Source of the DNA: an uncultured Parabacteroides sp.
GTDB taxonomy: Bacteria; Bacteroidota; Bacteroidia; Bacteroidales; Tannerellaceae
Length of the DNA stretch: 64,000 nt
NCBI GenBank assembly: GCA_900552465.1
Contig: URZO01000012.1
Coordinates: 1 to 64,000 of the forward strand
Reading direction: 5' to 3'
The notes under the pieces are model-generated. The model saw only the letters and a program-made list of their open reading frames with translations, did no database searches and was not told the origin of the DNA. Position numbers and translations under genes: made by a program. This document shows, piece by piece, positions 26,493 through 35,070 of the stretch; positions within the stretch are counted from its first letter, which is position 1; the number at the start of each line of letters is the position of its first letter.

Positions 26493-26724
26493 TTCCAAAA
26501 TGACGAGAGAAAACGTACGTTTTTTTTAGTCATTTTTCGGGAGGGTATCGAAGGTTCGTGTCAAAAAGAGGGAATTTCGTACAGGTTTAGCTATCTAATT
26601 GATAAGAAACAATATAGAAAAAGAAAAATCTTTGCAGAAAGGATTGCAGGTTTAAAAAGTAGTTGTATTTTTGTAGCTGAAATATGACGAATTTAAACGT
26701 ACGTTTTCATTAGTCATTTTGGAA
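26493..26724. promoter_or_regulatory. Probable invertible promoter segment of the DUF6383 surface protein gene
   Basis: The 30-nt arms 26493-26522 and 26695-26724 are inverted repeats identical at 27 of 30 positions, each containing the palindrome AAACGTACGTTT (26511-26522 and 26695-26706). The core fits ARACGTWCGT, which I recall from inverted repeats at Bacteroides fragilis capsule promoters. The 172-bp interior holds a -33/-7 promoter (26644-26673) pointing right, away from the gene that starts at 26421. After inversion its -7 box would lie at 26544-26551 on the minus strand, about 120 bases before the start codon. No other TAnnTTTG box lies between the segment and the gene. Confidence 0.78.
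26644..26673 (+). promoter_or_regulatory. Promoter inside the invertible segment, OFF orientation
   Basis: TTG at 26644-26646, a 19-bp spacer and -7 box TATTTTTG at 26666-26673 form a good Bacteroidota promoter. In this orientation it transcribes toward 26725-27300, where there is no plus-strand gene, and then antisense into pepD. Confidence 0.65.
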
Positions 26725-27242
26725 CCGTCCTCTATCTTTTTAAAATTCAACGCTTTATATTCAATTTTAGCCCTATTTTACCCCCTAAAACAGCCTATTT
26801 ACGCGTACATTATATAAATTACTACATTATTAATTATCAACCTATTACGAAAATCCCAAAAGTGCAAAAAGACGCCGTTTTGCAGGAAACACTTAGAGAT
26901 GGCCCTTTTTAGCCCATTTTCGGGCAGATATTTATCTGAAAACAGCCTGTTTCGATTTATCATACATCTCTCCACTTAGAACAAGATGCATCCATATCCA
27001 TTTAGAATAAATTACTAACAAACAGTACACTGAACAGCATTCTTTTGTATATTAATACCGAGCGACTTGTTGGCTGATAATTATCAGCCGTATGGCCGAC
27101 GGTTATCAACATCAGATTAGTAGCCGGGGAAATTCCAGATACATCCCGAGCTATTTTCCAATAGATTCCAGTGAAACACACATTTAATGCAATAAAGGCG
27201 GGTGCGGACTAAAGAGGAGGAGAGAAAGAGTGAGATGTGATC
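26725..27242. other. AT-rich gap without a gene
   Basis: I see no supported coding sequence or RNA gene. It contains a perfect 18-bp palindrome (GGCTGATAATTATCAGCC, 27072-27089) and a smaller one (CAGATATTTATCTG near 26924-26937). Either could be an operator or fold in a transcript from the rightward promoter at 26644-26673. Confidence 0.5.
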
Positions 27243-27278
27243 AAATAAAAAAGCTGGATACAGAAAAATCTGTATCCA
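27243..27278 (-). terminator. Intrinsic terminator after pepD
   Basis: On the minus strand a 9-bp stem (27278-27270 with 27263-27255) with a T-rich loop is followed by GC and a run of T residues (27252-27246). It lies 23 bases after the pepD stop codon. Confidence 0.85.
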
Positions 27279-27300
27279 ACCCTTGTTTTATGTTATCGAA

Positions 27301-28755
27301 TTATATTCTTGCAAGCGTCGTAACAATGAAATCCCATGTACGGGCAACGGACGGGATGCTGACGCGTTCGTCCGGAGAATGCGGGTGTTGCAGGTCCGGG
27401 CCAATGGAAATCATATCCATGTTCGGATAGGCTTCCTGGATAATGCCGCATTCGAGGCCGGCGTGCATCACGGTTGCTTCCGGTTTCTTGCCGTACAGGT
27501 CCAGATAAGCCTGCTGCATGATCTTCAGGATCGGAGAATCGATATTCGGTTGCCAGCCGCCATAGCCGCCGTCATATTCAACTTTGGCTCCTGCCAGCGC
27601 GAATACGCTTTCCAGGCTGGAGCAAACGGCTTCTTTGCGGCTCTCGGAAGAGCTGCGAACCAGAATCTGGATTTCGATCAGTCCGTTTGACGACTTCACG
27701 ATCGCCAGGTTCGTAGAAGATTCCACTGTTCCGGGGAAATCGGCCAACATACTGATAACGCCGTTCTGGCAACCTTCGATCGCATTGATCAGGTCGTCCT
27801 GGATTTCTTCGGGGATCAGAGTCGCCGGCATATCGGTCATTTCTGCTACGAAATTGACATTATCTTCAATACCTTTATATTCGGTACGATACATTTCCTG
27901 ATAATCGGATACAAATTCCCAAAGGGCTTCCACATTGTCGCCGGGAATCGTAATGACAGCAAAAGCCTCGCGAGGGATCGCATTCCGCAACGAGCCGCCA
28001 TCGACAGACGACAAGCGCGCACCATAATCGCGTACCGCCTCTTTCAGGAAACGGAACATCAGCTTATTGGCATTCGCACGTCCCAGGTGGATATCGACAC
28101 CGGAGTGACCGCCTTTCAAACCAGTCAGGCTGATCTTTACAGCGACATCGCCTTCCGGAATATATGTATCTTCCTTAAATTGCATGGACACGTTCAGGTC
28201 TGCACCGCCGGCACAACCGACAAACAGTTCGCCTTCCTCTTCGGAATCGCAGTTCAACAGGATCTCGCCTTTCAGGAAACCCGGTTTCAAGCCGACGGCG
28301 CCGTCCATCCCCACTTCTTCATTAATGGTGAAAAGGGCTTCCAGCGGACCATGCTTCAAGGTCTTGTCGGCAAGGACAGCCATTGCAAAAGCGGCTCCCA
28401 TACCGTTATCAGCGCCTAATGTCGTTTCGCGGGCTTTCACCCAGTCTCCATCTATGTAAGCATCGATCGGGTCGGTTAGAAAGTCGTGTTTTACTGAAGA
28501 GTTCTTCTGCGGAACCATATCCAGATGAGACTGCATGGTTACGGTTTTGTGTCCTTCCATTCCCGGAGATGCCGGTTTACGAATCAAAACGTTTCCCACT
28601 TCGTCTTGCAGGGTTTCCAATCCCAATCCTTTACCAAAAGCTACCATAAAACGGGTTACAGCCTCCATGTGTCCGGTCGGACGAGGAATTTGCGTAAGGT
28701 CATAGAAATAACCCCAGACAGGCTGCGGAGAAAGATTTTTGATTTCTGCTGACAT
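27301..28755 (-). CDS. pepD: Aminoacyl-histidine dipeptidase (peptidase M20 family)
   Basis: A 484-residue cytosolic metallopeptidase that splits Xaa-His and other dipeptides. It starts with LSPQPVWGYFYDLTQIPRPTGH, typical of PepD. Metal-binding residues lie in TMQSHLDMV (His, Asp) and TLGADNGMGAAFAMAVLAD (Asp), the catalytic Glu in FTINEEVGMDGA, with later ligands in NCDSEEEGE and the C-terminal AGLECG and PHSPDERVSI motifs. The length is normal. The flippase-like gene lies 33 bp upstream on the same strand, so both may share the promoter at 29856. A terminator follows at 27243. Confidence 0.95.
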   Translation of the reverse strand: MSAEIKNLSPQPVWGYFYDLTQIPRPTGHMEAVTRFMVAFGKGLGLETLQDEVGNVLIRKPASPGMEGHKTVTMQSHLDMVPQKNSSVKHDFLTDPIDAYIDGDWVKARETTLGADNGMGAAFAMAVLADKTLKHGPLEALFTINEEVGMDGAVGLKPGFLKGEILLNCDSEEEGELFVGCAGGADLNVSMQFKEDTYIPEGDVAVKISLTGLKGGHSGVDIHLGRANANKLMFRFLKEAVRDYGARLSSVDGGSLRNAIPREAFAVITIPGDNVEALWEFVSDYQEMYRTEYKGIEDNVNFVAEMTDMPATLIPEEIQDDLINAIEGCQNGVISMLADFPGTVESSTNLAIVKSSNGLIEIQILVRSSSESRKEAVCSSLESVFALAGAKVEYDGGYGGWQPNIDSPILKIMQQAYLDLYGKKPEATVMHAGLECGIIQEAYPNMDMISIGPDLQHPHSPDERVSIPSVARTWDFIVTTLARI

Positions 28756-28788
28756 AGAAGTTTAATTTAATTTGTGCTACTTTTATTT

Positions 28789-29808
28789 TTATGCAATAGT
28801 ATTATCATTAACAGCAACCGGGACTTCCTTGTTCGTGAACGGCAAAACTACCACGCCAAACAGCCCTGTAAGTCCGAGCCATGCGGTCTGCACCGTATGT
28901 ACGACCAGGGCGAAAGCCGCCGCGTCGTTTTCCTTTACTCCGAAGCACATCAGGGTGGCGATCACCATAAAATGCCACGGTCCGATACCTCCCTGAACGG
29001 GCACAGCCACAGCGATACTGCTCATTGTAAAAGCGATCAGCCCGACTGTCACACCCAGATCGCGGGTAAAGTCGAAGGCGTAGAAAGTGATGTAGAAGTA
29101 CAGGAAATAGCCTGTCCAGATCAGTAACGTTTGAATCACAAAAAGACCTTTCCGCTTCATCAGCCAGATGCTCTTCATTCCGTCCCAGACGTTCTGCAAC
29201 ATCGACTTCGCTTTCTTCACCAGCGTAAAGTTACTCATATATGTGAATATAAACCAAATTCCGGCGATAAAAATTACAGCCGCCACGTAAATCCATATCG
29301 AATTGAACATCGACTGAAAACCGTCCAGCAAGGCGGGGTTCTTCGCAAAGAAGCTCTGGAAGAAGCCGAAATTGAACACGACGATAGACATCGTGATCAG
29401 CCCGACCATGATCGTATCGCTCACACGGTCGATCAATAGAGTTCCTAACAGGCGGGTAAACGGGATTTTGTCATATTTGGTGATCATACCGCAGCGCCAG
29501 ACTTCGCCCACACGCGGCAGGACAAGGTTTACGGCATAGTTGCCGAGGACGGCGTAAATGACATTGCTTGTCTTCACCTTATCGCCCAACGAACGGATCA
29601 GCAACCCCCAACGCAGACCGCGGACGATATTGGCGCCCAGACCGAACAGGAGCGAAAAGAGAATGATATCGTAGCGGACACCTTTGCGGATCACATTCCA
29701 GATCTCGCTAAAATCCATCTTACTATACAAATACCAGAGTAATAAACAACCGAAAGCAAGCGGGAGAATTATCTTGAGAAACGTGCGTAGAATTGCTTTA
29801 AAATCCAT
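28789..29808 (-). CDS. Lysylphosphatidylglycerol synthase transmembrane (flippase-like) protein
   Basis: A 339-residue polytopic membrane protein of the UPF0104/LPG_synthase_TM family. Hydrophobic segments occur through most of the length (about residues 10-27, 45-65, 120-145, 155-175, 205-230, 240-265 and 280-330). The motif NIVRGLRWGLLIRSLG and VPVQGGIGPWHFMVIATL are the conserved family signatures (the latter matches the usual PGGIG-type loop). Relatives flip lipids or glycolipids, but the substrate is not known here. It overlaps the region of divergent promoters shared with rsmA and is followed by pepD. Confidence 0.85.
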   Translation of the reverse strand: MDFKAILRTFLKIILPLAFGCLLLWYLYSKMDFSEIWNVIRKGVRYDIILFSLLFGLGANIVRGLRWGLLIRSLGDKVKTSNVIYAVLGNYAVNLVLPRVGEVWRCGMITKYDKIPFTRLLGTLLIDRVSDTIMVGLITMSIVVFNFGFFQSFFAKNPALLDGFQSMFNSIWIYVAAVIFIAGIWFIFTYMSNFTLVKKAKSMLQNVWDGMKSIWLMKRKGLFVIQTLLIWTGYFLYFYITFYAFDFTRDLGVTVGLIAFTMSSIAVAVPVQGGIGPWHFMVIATLMCFGVKENDAAAFALVVHTVQTAWLGLTGLFGVVVLPFTNKEVPVAVNDNTIA

Positions 29809-29818
29809 TATGCGTAGA

Positions 29819-29863
29819 TTGACTTTAAATTATTTGTTGTATTTTTGTACGCCTGCAAAGATA
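29819..29863. promoter_or_regulatory. Back-to-back promoters for rsmA and the flippase-like gene
   Basis: Plus strand: TTG 29819-29821, 18-bp spacer, TATTTTTG 29840-29847, for rsmA. Minus strand: -7 box TATCTTTG at 29856-29863 for the flippase-like gene. The two -7 boxes are 8 bp apart, so the polymerases would compete. Confidence 0.6.
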
Positions 29864-29908
29864 AGCATTATATTTAAATACGAACACAACTATACACCAA
29901 AGAAGTGG

Positions 29909-30688
29909 ATGAGATTAGTTAAGCCAAAGAAAGCGTTAGGACAACATTTCCTGAAAGATCTGCAAATAGCTGAACGCATTGCGGATACATTGTCCGACTA
30001 CAAGCAGTTGCCTGTACTGGAAATAGGCCCGGGTATGGGCGTCCTCACCCAATTCTTACTGGAAAAAGGGCACGACCTGACAGTGGTCGAGCTGGACCTG
30101 GAATCGGTCGATTACCTCGAACAGAACTTTCCGGCCTTAGAAGGCAAGATACTGGCGGAAGATTTTCTGCGCCTGGATCTCAGCAAGTTGTTTTCCGGCC
30201 AGTTCTGCGTGATCGGCAATTATCCGTACAATATATCCAGCCAGATATTTTTCAAGGTTCTCGATTATAAAGAACATATTCCCTGCTGTTCAGGCATGAT
30301 ACAGAAAGAGGTTGCCGAACGCCTTGCCGCCGGTCCGGGCAGCAAGACATACGGTATCCTGAGTGTCCTGCTGCAAGCCTGGTACGAAGTGGAATATCTG
30401 TTCACCGTCAGTGAGAAAGTATTCGATCCGCCTCCAAAGGTCAAAAGCGCGGTGATACGGATGGTGCGCAACAACCGGACGGAATTGGGATGTGACGAAA
30501 AGCTCTTCAAAACGGTTGTCAAGACCTCTTTCAACCAGCGCCGCAAAACGTTGCGCAATTCCATGAAACCGCTGTTAGGCAAAGATTGCCCCGATTACCA
30601 GCTCCCGATCTTCGACAAACGGCCGGAGCAGTTGTCGGTAGAACAATTCGTGGAGCTGACGTTGATAACGGAACGGAATTTGAAATAA
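29909..30688 (+). CDS. rsmA: 16S rRNA (adenine1518/1519-N6) dimethyltransferase
   Basis: RsmA (KsgA) dimethylates two adjacent adenines in helix 45 of 16S rRNA late in small-subunit assembly. From the ATG at 29909 the protein has 259 residues, normal for the family. It begins KPKKALGQHFLKD, followed by the SAM-binding VLEIGPGMGVLTQ (about residues 35-47), the acidic VVELDLE, and catalytic NYPYNISS motif (about 106-113). The C-terminal helical part ends with KLFKTVVKTSFNQRRKTLRNSM. An in-frame extension back to 29684 runs through the divergent promoters and the opposite gene and is rejected. mgtE follows 33 bp downstream. Confidence 0.96.
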   Translation: MRLVKPKKALGQHFLKDLQIAERIADTLSDYKQLPVLEIGPGMGVLTQFLLEKGHDLTVVELDLESVDYLEQNFPALEGKILAEDFLRLDLSKLFSGQFCVIGNYPYNISSQIFFKVLDYKEHIPCCSGMIQKEVAERLAAGPGSKTYGILSVLLQAWYEVEYLFTVSEKVFDPPPKVKSAVIRMVRNNRTELGCDEKLFKTVVKTSFNQRRKTLRNSMKPLLGKDCPDYQLPIFDKRPEQLSVEQFVELTLITERNLK

Positions 30689-30721
30689 AGCAAGTTGTTC
30701 ATCTTCTAAATAGGCAGAGAA

Positions 30722-32071
30722 ATGATTGAACTGACGAAAGAATACATAGAGAACCTGAAAGACATCATCAATGAAAAGGATGACGCGAAGATCAAGGAGA
30801 TCCTGAACGAGTTATACCCGGCCGATATAGCCGAACTGTATCAGGAACTCGACTTGCAGGAAGCGATCTACCTTTACCTCCTGATGGATGGCGAAAAGGC
30901 GGCGGACGTGTTGATGGAACTGGACGAAGAAGACCGTCACAAGTTACTGAAAGAGCTTCCGAACGAGCTGATCGCCAAACGCTTCGTGGACAACATGGAG
31001 ACCGACGACGCCGTAGACCTGATGCGCGAGTTGGACGAAGACACCCAGGAAGAGATTCTTTCGCATATCGAAGACGTGGAGCAGGCCGGAGACATCGTCG
31101 ACCTGTTGAAATACGACGAAGACACTGCCGGCGGTTTGATGGGTACGGAAATGATCGTGGTAAACGAGAACTGGAGTATGCCCAAATGCATCGACGAGAT
31201 GCGTAAACAAGCCGAAGACATGGACGAGATCTATTACGTATATGTAGTAGACGACGACGAACGCCTGCGCGGAGTGCTCCAGCTCCAGAAACTGATCACC
31301 AACCCTTCCGTCTCGAAGATCAAGCATGTGATGAAGAAAGACCCGATCTCCGTCCGCGACAGTGACAGCATCGAGGAGGTGACCGAGACGATCGAGAAAT
31401 ACGACCTTGTAGCCCTGCCGGTTGTCGACAGTATCGGGCGCCTGGTCGGACGCATCACCATTGACGACGTCATGGATGAAGTACGCGAACAACACGAACG
31501 TGACTACCAGTTGGCATCCGGTATCTCGCAAGACGTGGAGACTTCGGATAACGTCTTTACCCAGACGGCAGCCCGCCTTCCCTGGCTGTTGATCGGTATG
31601 ATAGGCGGTATCGGCAACTCCCTCATTTTAGGGAATTTCGAAGGCAACTTTGCCGCCAACCCCAAAATGGCACTCTTCATTCCGCTTATCGGCGGAACCG
31701 GCGGTAACGTCGGAATCCAATCGTCAGCAATCGTCGTACAAGGCCTGGCAAACAATAGCCTGAAAGAGGGCGACATCCTGCCCCAAATCCTGAAAGAAGC
31801 GGTAGTATCACTGATAAATGCCAGTATCATCAGCCTGGTCGTATTTGTCTACAACTTCTTTATGTTAGGAGACCGGGGCATTACGGCATCCGTATCCCTC
31901 AGCCTGTTTGCCGTCGTGATGTTTGCCAGTATTTTCGGCACGCTGGTGCCCATGACACTCGACAAGCTGAAGATCGACCCGGCTTTGGCTACCGGCCCGT
32001 TTATTACCATTACAAACGACATTATCGGGATGATGATTTACATGTTTATTACGTCTACGTTGGCCAGATAG
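30722..32071 (+). CDS. mgtE: Magnesium transporter MgtE
   Basis: MgtE is an inner-membrane Mg2+ channel gated by cytoplasmic Mg2+. The 449-residue protein has the N-terminal superhelical domain (about residues 5-130, rich in Asp/Glu repeats such as LMELDEEDRHKLLKELP), a pair of CBS domains (about 135-260) and five membrane helices (about 285-449) with the conserved GGTGGNVGIQSSAIVVQGLA pore segment. Length is normal. It is 33 bp after rsmA on the same strand and probably cotranscribed. Confidence 0.95.
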   Translation: MIELTKEYIENLKDIINEKDDAKIKEILNELYPADIAELYQELDLQEAIYLYLLMDGEKAADVLMELDEEDRHKLLKELPNELIAKRFVDNMETDDAVDLMRELDEDTQEEILSHIEDVEQAGDIVDLLKYDEDTAGGLMGTEMIVVNENWSMPKCIDEMRKQAEDMDEIYYVYVVDDDERLRGVLQLQKLITNPSVSKIKHVMKKDPISVRDSDSIEEVTETIEKYDLVALPVVDSIGRLVGRITIDDVMDEVREQHERDYQLASGISQDVETSDNVFTQTAARLPWLLIGMIGGIGNSLILGNFEGNFAANPKMALFIPLIGGTGGNVGIQSSAIVVQGLANNSLKEGDILPQILKEAVVSLINASIISLVVFVYNFFMLGDRGITASVSLSLFAVVMFASIFGTLVPMTLDKLKIDPALATGPFITITNDIIGMMIYMFITSTLAR

Positions 32072-32113
32072 TTAAATATTCCATGTTGTAGAACATATTT
32101 ACGACATAGGTAT

Positions 32114-32121
32114 TATCTTTG
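32114..32121 (+). promoter_or_regulatory. -7 box for lrgAB
   Basis: TATCTTTG matches TAnnTTTG, 28 bases before the lrgA start codon. No -33 element at proper spacing. Confidence 0.45.
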
Positions 32122-32149
32122 CAACGGTTATCTAAAAGACAGTAAAGAC

Positions 32150-32500
32150 ATGCTAATAGAAGCATTTTACATCCTCTTCTTCTATTTTACAGGAGAGTTT
32201 ATCAGTTATTTCATCGACGGGTTCATTCCGGGCAGCGTAATCGGGATGGTATTGTTATTTCTGGCATTGGCATTCAAAGCCGTCAAGCCTAACAAAGTAA
32301 AGAGACTCTCGACTCTCCTGACCGAGAATATGGGATTGTTTTTCCTTCCGGCGGGCGTAGGCTTGATGAATTCATTGGGGATTATCTCCAAATACTGGGT
32401 TGTGATCGTTACGGCATCCGTCGTCAGCACGATACTGGTTATCGCCAGCGTGGCTCTGATCCAGCAAAAGTTAGGGAAGGAGGCCGGCAAACATGAATAA
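32150..32500 (+). CDS. CidA/LrgA family membrane protein
   Basis: A 116-residue protein with four hydrophobic helices (about residues 3-20, 25-45, 60-80, 85-108). It has the conserved family stretch GSVIGMVLLFLALAFKAVKP and MGLFFLPAGVGLMN. In Firmicutes these holin-like proteins modulate murein hydrolase activity; in other bacteria LrgAB acts in export of small metabolites such as glycolate or pyruvate, and the role in Bacteroidota is not established. It overlaps the lrgB start by 8 bases, so the two are translationally coupled. Confidence 0.88.
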   Translation: MLIEAFYILFFYFTGEFISYFIDGFIPGSVIGMVLLFLALAFKAVKPNKVKRLSTLLTENMGLFFLPAGVGLMNSLGIISKYWVVIVTASVVSTILVIASVALIQQKLGKEAGKHE

Positions 32501-33191
32501 CCTGGCGCAGTCGGAGGTCTTTTCCCTTACGTTGGTGGTCGGCACTTACCTCGCATCGCTGACGCTCTACAGGAAAACACGCATCAGCCTGTTACATCCG
32601 CTTATCACTTCCATATTAGTCATTATCGTCGTACTGAAGACGATGAATATCGAATATGAATCCTTCCAGAAAGGCAGCCACCTGATCCATTTCCTGCTGG
32701 GACCGTCGGTCGTGGCGCTCGGATATGTGCTTTACGAACAAATCCAGTATCTGAAGGGGAATGTCATATCGATCCTGACCTCCGTCTTTGTAGGAGCGAT
32801 CGTCGGGATTGTCAGCGTCATCGTTATCGGCAAGTTGATGGGGGCAGATGCGGCATTGGTCGCCACCCTCGAACCGAAATCGGTTACGACGCCTATCGCG
32901 ATGGGTATTGCCGAGAAATCGGGAGGCATACCTTCGCTGACGGCAGTTATCGTGGTCGCAGTCGGGATATTCGGCAGTATCGTCGGGCCGTTCGTCATGA
33001 AGGTGTTAGGCATCGAGAGCCGCATTGCCAAAGGGTTGGCGTTGGGGGCATCTTCGCATGGCGTCGGGACATCCGTTGCCATTCAGATCGGGGCCGTGGA
33101 AGGAGCGTTGAGCGGACTGGCGATCGGACTGATGGGTATTATGACGGCAATTCTCGTCCCGGTTATCAGTTTTATTATCTCGCTATTCTAA
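32493..33191 (+). CDS. LrgB/CidB family membrane protein
   Basis: A 232-residue polytopic membrane protein partnered with the upstream LrgA-like protein (8-base overlap). The signatures are LEPKSVTTPIAMGIAEKSGGIPSLTAVIVV (about residues 128-157) and ALGASSHGVGTSVAIQIGAVEGALSGLAIGLMG (about 185-217), both strongly conserved in the family. It probably forms an inner-membrane transport complex with the LrgA partner. Substrate not determined by sequence. Confidence 0.92.
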   Translation: MNNLAQSEVFSLTLVVGTYLASLTLYRKTRISLLHPLITSILVIIVVLKTMNIEYESFQKGSHLIHFLLGPSVVALGYVLYEQIQYLKGNVISILTSVFVGAIVGIVSVIVIGKLMGADAALVATLEPKSVTTPIAMGIAEKSGGIPSLTAVIVVAVGIFGSIVGPFVMKVLGIESRIAKGLALGASSHGVGTSVAIQIGAVEGALSGLAIGLMGIMTAILVPVISFIISLF

Positions 33192-33275
33192 GCAGATCAT
33201 CACCTGACTCATGCTCTTTGCAAATCATATCAAACTGATTTGCAACCCATTTCCAAATAAAAAAGCAGAAGTTTA

Positions 33276-33306
33276 TTGTTACTTTAAGAGGAAAACACTA
33301 CTTTTG
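33276..33306 (+). promoter_or_regulatory. Bacteroidota-type promoter for efp
   Basis: TTG at 33276-33278, a 20-bp spacer and -7 box TACTTTTG at 33299-33306, 55 bases before the efp start codon. Confidence 0.65.
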
Positions 33307-33361
33307 CACCCAAAATCCATCACGAGATAAATTAACAATATATAATATAAAGCACATAAGT

Positions 33362-33925
33362 ATGATTAATTCACAGGACATTAAGAAAGGAACATGTATC
33401 CGTCTGGACGGTAAACTCTATTTCTGCGTCGATTTTCTTCACGTAAAACCGGGAAAAGGTAATACGATTATGCGTACAACACTGAAAGACGTTGTAAAAG
33501 GCGGTCAGATCGAACGTCGTTTCAACATCGGTGAAAAGCTGGAAGACGTACGTGTAGAACGTCGCCCGTACCAATACACATATCAGGAAGGTGAACACTA
33601 TCACTTCATGAACCAGGAAACGTATGACGACGTGATCATCGACAAAGACCTGATCAACGGTGTAGACTTCATGATCGAAGGCCAGATGGTAGACGTGGTT
33701 TCAGACGCTTCGACCGAAACAGTCCTGTTCGCAGATATGCCTGTAAAGGTTCAGTTGAAGGTAACTTATACAGAACCGGGTATCAAGGGTGATACAGCAA
33801 CCAACACACTGAAACCTGCTACGGTTGAATCAGGTGCGGAAGTTCGTGTTCCTTTGTTCATCGAAGAAGGCGAAACGATCGAAATCAACACACAGGATGG
33901 TTCTTATGTAGGACGTATCCGGTAA
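33362..33925 (+). CDS. efp: Elongation factor P
   Basis: EF-P relieves ribosome stalling at polyproline. The 187-residue protein has the three expected beta domains: KOW-like (about residues 1-62), central OB (65-125) and C-terminal OB (130-187, ending GETIEINTQDGSYVGRIR). The modification loop in domain I reads KPGKGNTIMRT, with Lys at the tip as in lysyl-modified EF-P. Length is normal. It is monocistronic, with its own promoter and a hairpin (33937-33978) separating it from radC. Confidence 0.97.
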   Translation: MINSQDIKKGTCIRLDGKLYFCVDFLHVKPGKGNTIMRTTLKDVVKGGQIERRFNIGEKLEDVRVERRPYQYTYQEGEHYHFMNQETYDDVIIDKDLINGVDFMIEGQMVDVVSDASTETVLFADMPVKVQLKVTYTEPGIKGDTATNTLKPATVESGAEVRVPLFIEEGETIEINTQDGSYVGRIR

Positions 33926-33936
33926 TACAGGTGAAA

Positions 33937-33978
33937 GTTGAAAGGTGAAAGTTATATCTAAGTCTTTCACCTTTCAAC
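33937..33978. repeat. 15-bp perfect hairpin between efp and radC
   Basis: GTTGAAAGGTGAAAG (33937-33951) pairs exactly with 33964-33978 around a 12-nt loop. The flanks repeat the same GTGAAAG words. The following T content is low, so it is a weak terminator at best. Confidence 0.6.
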
Positions 33979-34008
33979 TCTCCACTTTTAACTAAATAAA
34001 CTTTTGCT

Positions 34009-34689
34009 ATGAAAATAAAAGAATGGGCCGAAGAAGATCGTCCGCGCGAAAAAATGTTATTGAAAGGTATTGCGTCTCTTAGCGATGCCGAACTGCTTGC
34101 CATCCTGATCGGCACAGGAAACAGCCACGAGACGGCTGTCCAGTTGTCACAACGCATCCTCCACTCCGTCGATAATAATCTGAACGCTTTAGGTAAACTA
34201 TCCGTCAAAGAGCTGATGTCCAAATTCAAAGGCATCGGACAGGTAAAAGCAATCATCATCAATGCAGCACTCGAACTGGGGAAACGCCGCGGAAGCAGCG
34301 ATCCCGTCCAACGCCCGGAAATCCGGAGCAGCCACGACACATTCCGCCTCCTTCATCCCCTACTCTGCGACCTTCCGCACGAAGAGCTATGGGTCTTACT
34401 TCTCAACCGCTCTTCCCAGGTTATCGAAAAAGTCAAAATCAGCCAGGGAGGGACAGGAGGAGCTTCCGCCGACCTGCGCCTGATTCTGAAAGCGGCAATC
34501 AGTGCGCTTGCGACAAACATCATCCTCTGCCACAACCATCCTTCGGGAAGCATCCGCCCCAGCCGGGAAGACGACCAATTGACACAACGACTTAAAAACG
34601 CTGCCCGGCAAGTCGACATAAACCTGCTGGATCATATTATTATTGGCGACGGCAGCTATTACAGCTATTCGGACGAAGGAAAACTCTGA
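34009..34689 (+). CDS. radC: RadC family JAB-domain protein
   Basis: The 226-residue protein has an N-terminal helix-hairpin-helix-like region (ELMSKFKGIGQVKAIIINAALELGKR, about residues 66-92) and a C-terminal JAB/MPN domain with the zinc-binding ILCHNHPSGSIRPSREDDQLT motif (His-x-His, Ser, Asp; about 167-187). The name is historical: a direct role in recombination repair is not supported, and biochemical function is unknown. A -7 box for the next gene lies right after its end. Confidence 0.93.
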   Translation: MKIKEWAEEDRPREKMLLKGIASLSDAELLAILIGTGNSHETAVQLSQRILHSVDNNLNALGKLSVKELMSKFKGIGQVKAIIINAALELGKRRGSSDPVQRPEIRSSHDTFRLLHPLLCDLPHEELWVLLLNRSSQVIEKVKISQGGTGGASADLRLILKAAISALATNIILCHNHPSGSIRPSREDDQLTQRLKNAARQVDINLLDHIIIGDGSYYSYSDEGKL

Positions 34690-34708
34690 GGAATTGAAAA
34701 TTATTTAG

Positions 34709-34716
34709 TATGTTTG
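34709..34716 (+). promoter_or_regulatory. -7 box for the DUF59 gene
   Basis: TATGTTTG matches TAnnTTTG, 18 bases before the ATG at 34735. No -33 element at proper spacing. Confidence 0.4.
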
Positions 34717-34734
34717 TATTCAAATTGAACAAAG

Positions 34735-35052
34735 ATGAACAACGAATTCCTCCAAACTGAAGAAGCGATTGTCGCCATGCTTAAAACCGTGTACGATCCG
34801 GAGATTCCGGTGAACGTGTACGATCTTGGCCTGATCTATAATATAGAGGTAGACGATGAGAAGAACGTTCGCATCGACATGACCCTCACCGCCCCCAATT
34901 GCCCGGCAGCTGACTTTATCATTGAAGACGTCCGCATGAAGATCGAATCTGTCGAAGGCGTGAACAATGTGGAAATAAACCTTGTGTTCGAACCTGAATG
35001 GGACAAAGATATGATGTCCGAAGAGGCTAAACTGGAATTAGGTTTCTTATAA
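34735..35052 (+). CDS. DUF59 (MIP18-type) iron-sulfur assembly protein
   Basis: A 105-residue single-domain protein of the SufT/PaaD/MIP18 type, linked to iron-sulfur cluster assembly or delivery. The signature VYDPEIPVNVYDLGLIYNIEV (about residues 19-39) with the DPE motif, and MTLTAPNCPAADFI with its conserved Cys, are clear. It is encoded 18 bp upstream of lpxH on the same strand, which probably reflects a shared transcript only. Confidence 0.92.
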   Translation: MNNEFLQTEEAIVAMLKTVYDPEIPVNVYDLGLIYNIEVDDEKNVRIDMTLTAPNCPAADFIIEDVRMKIESVEGVNNVEINLVFEPEWDKDMMSEEAKLELGFL

Positions 35053-35070
35053 TATACGCCCGGCAGAGAC

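Noticed and set aside
26511..26707. The two AAACGTACGTTT sites as direct repeats (deletion substrate)
   Set aside because: The core is palindromic, but the outer flanks match best in inverted orientation (27 of 30), so inversion is the better reading.
29684..29908. N-terminal extension of RsmA
   Set aside because: It overlaps the opposite flippase gene and both promoters. The family sequence begins at the ATG at 29909.
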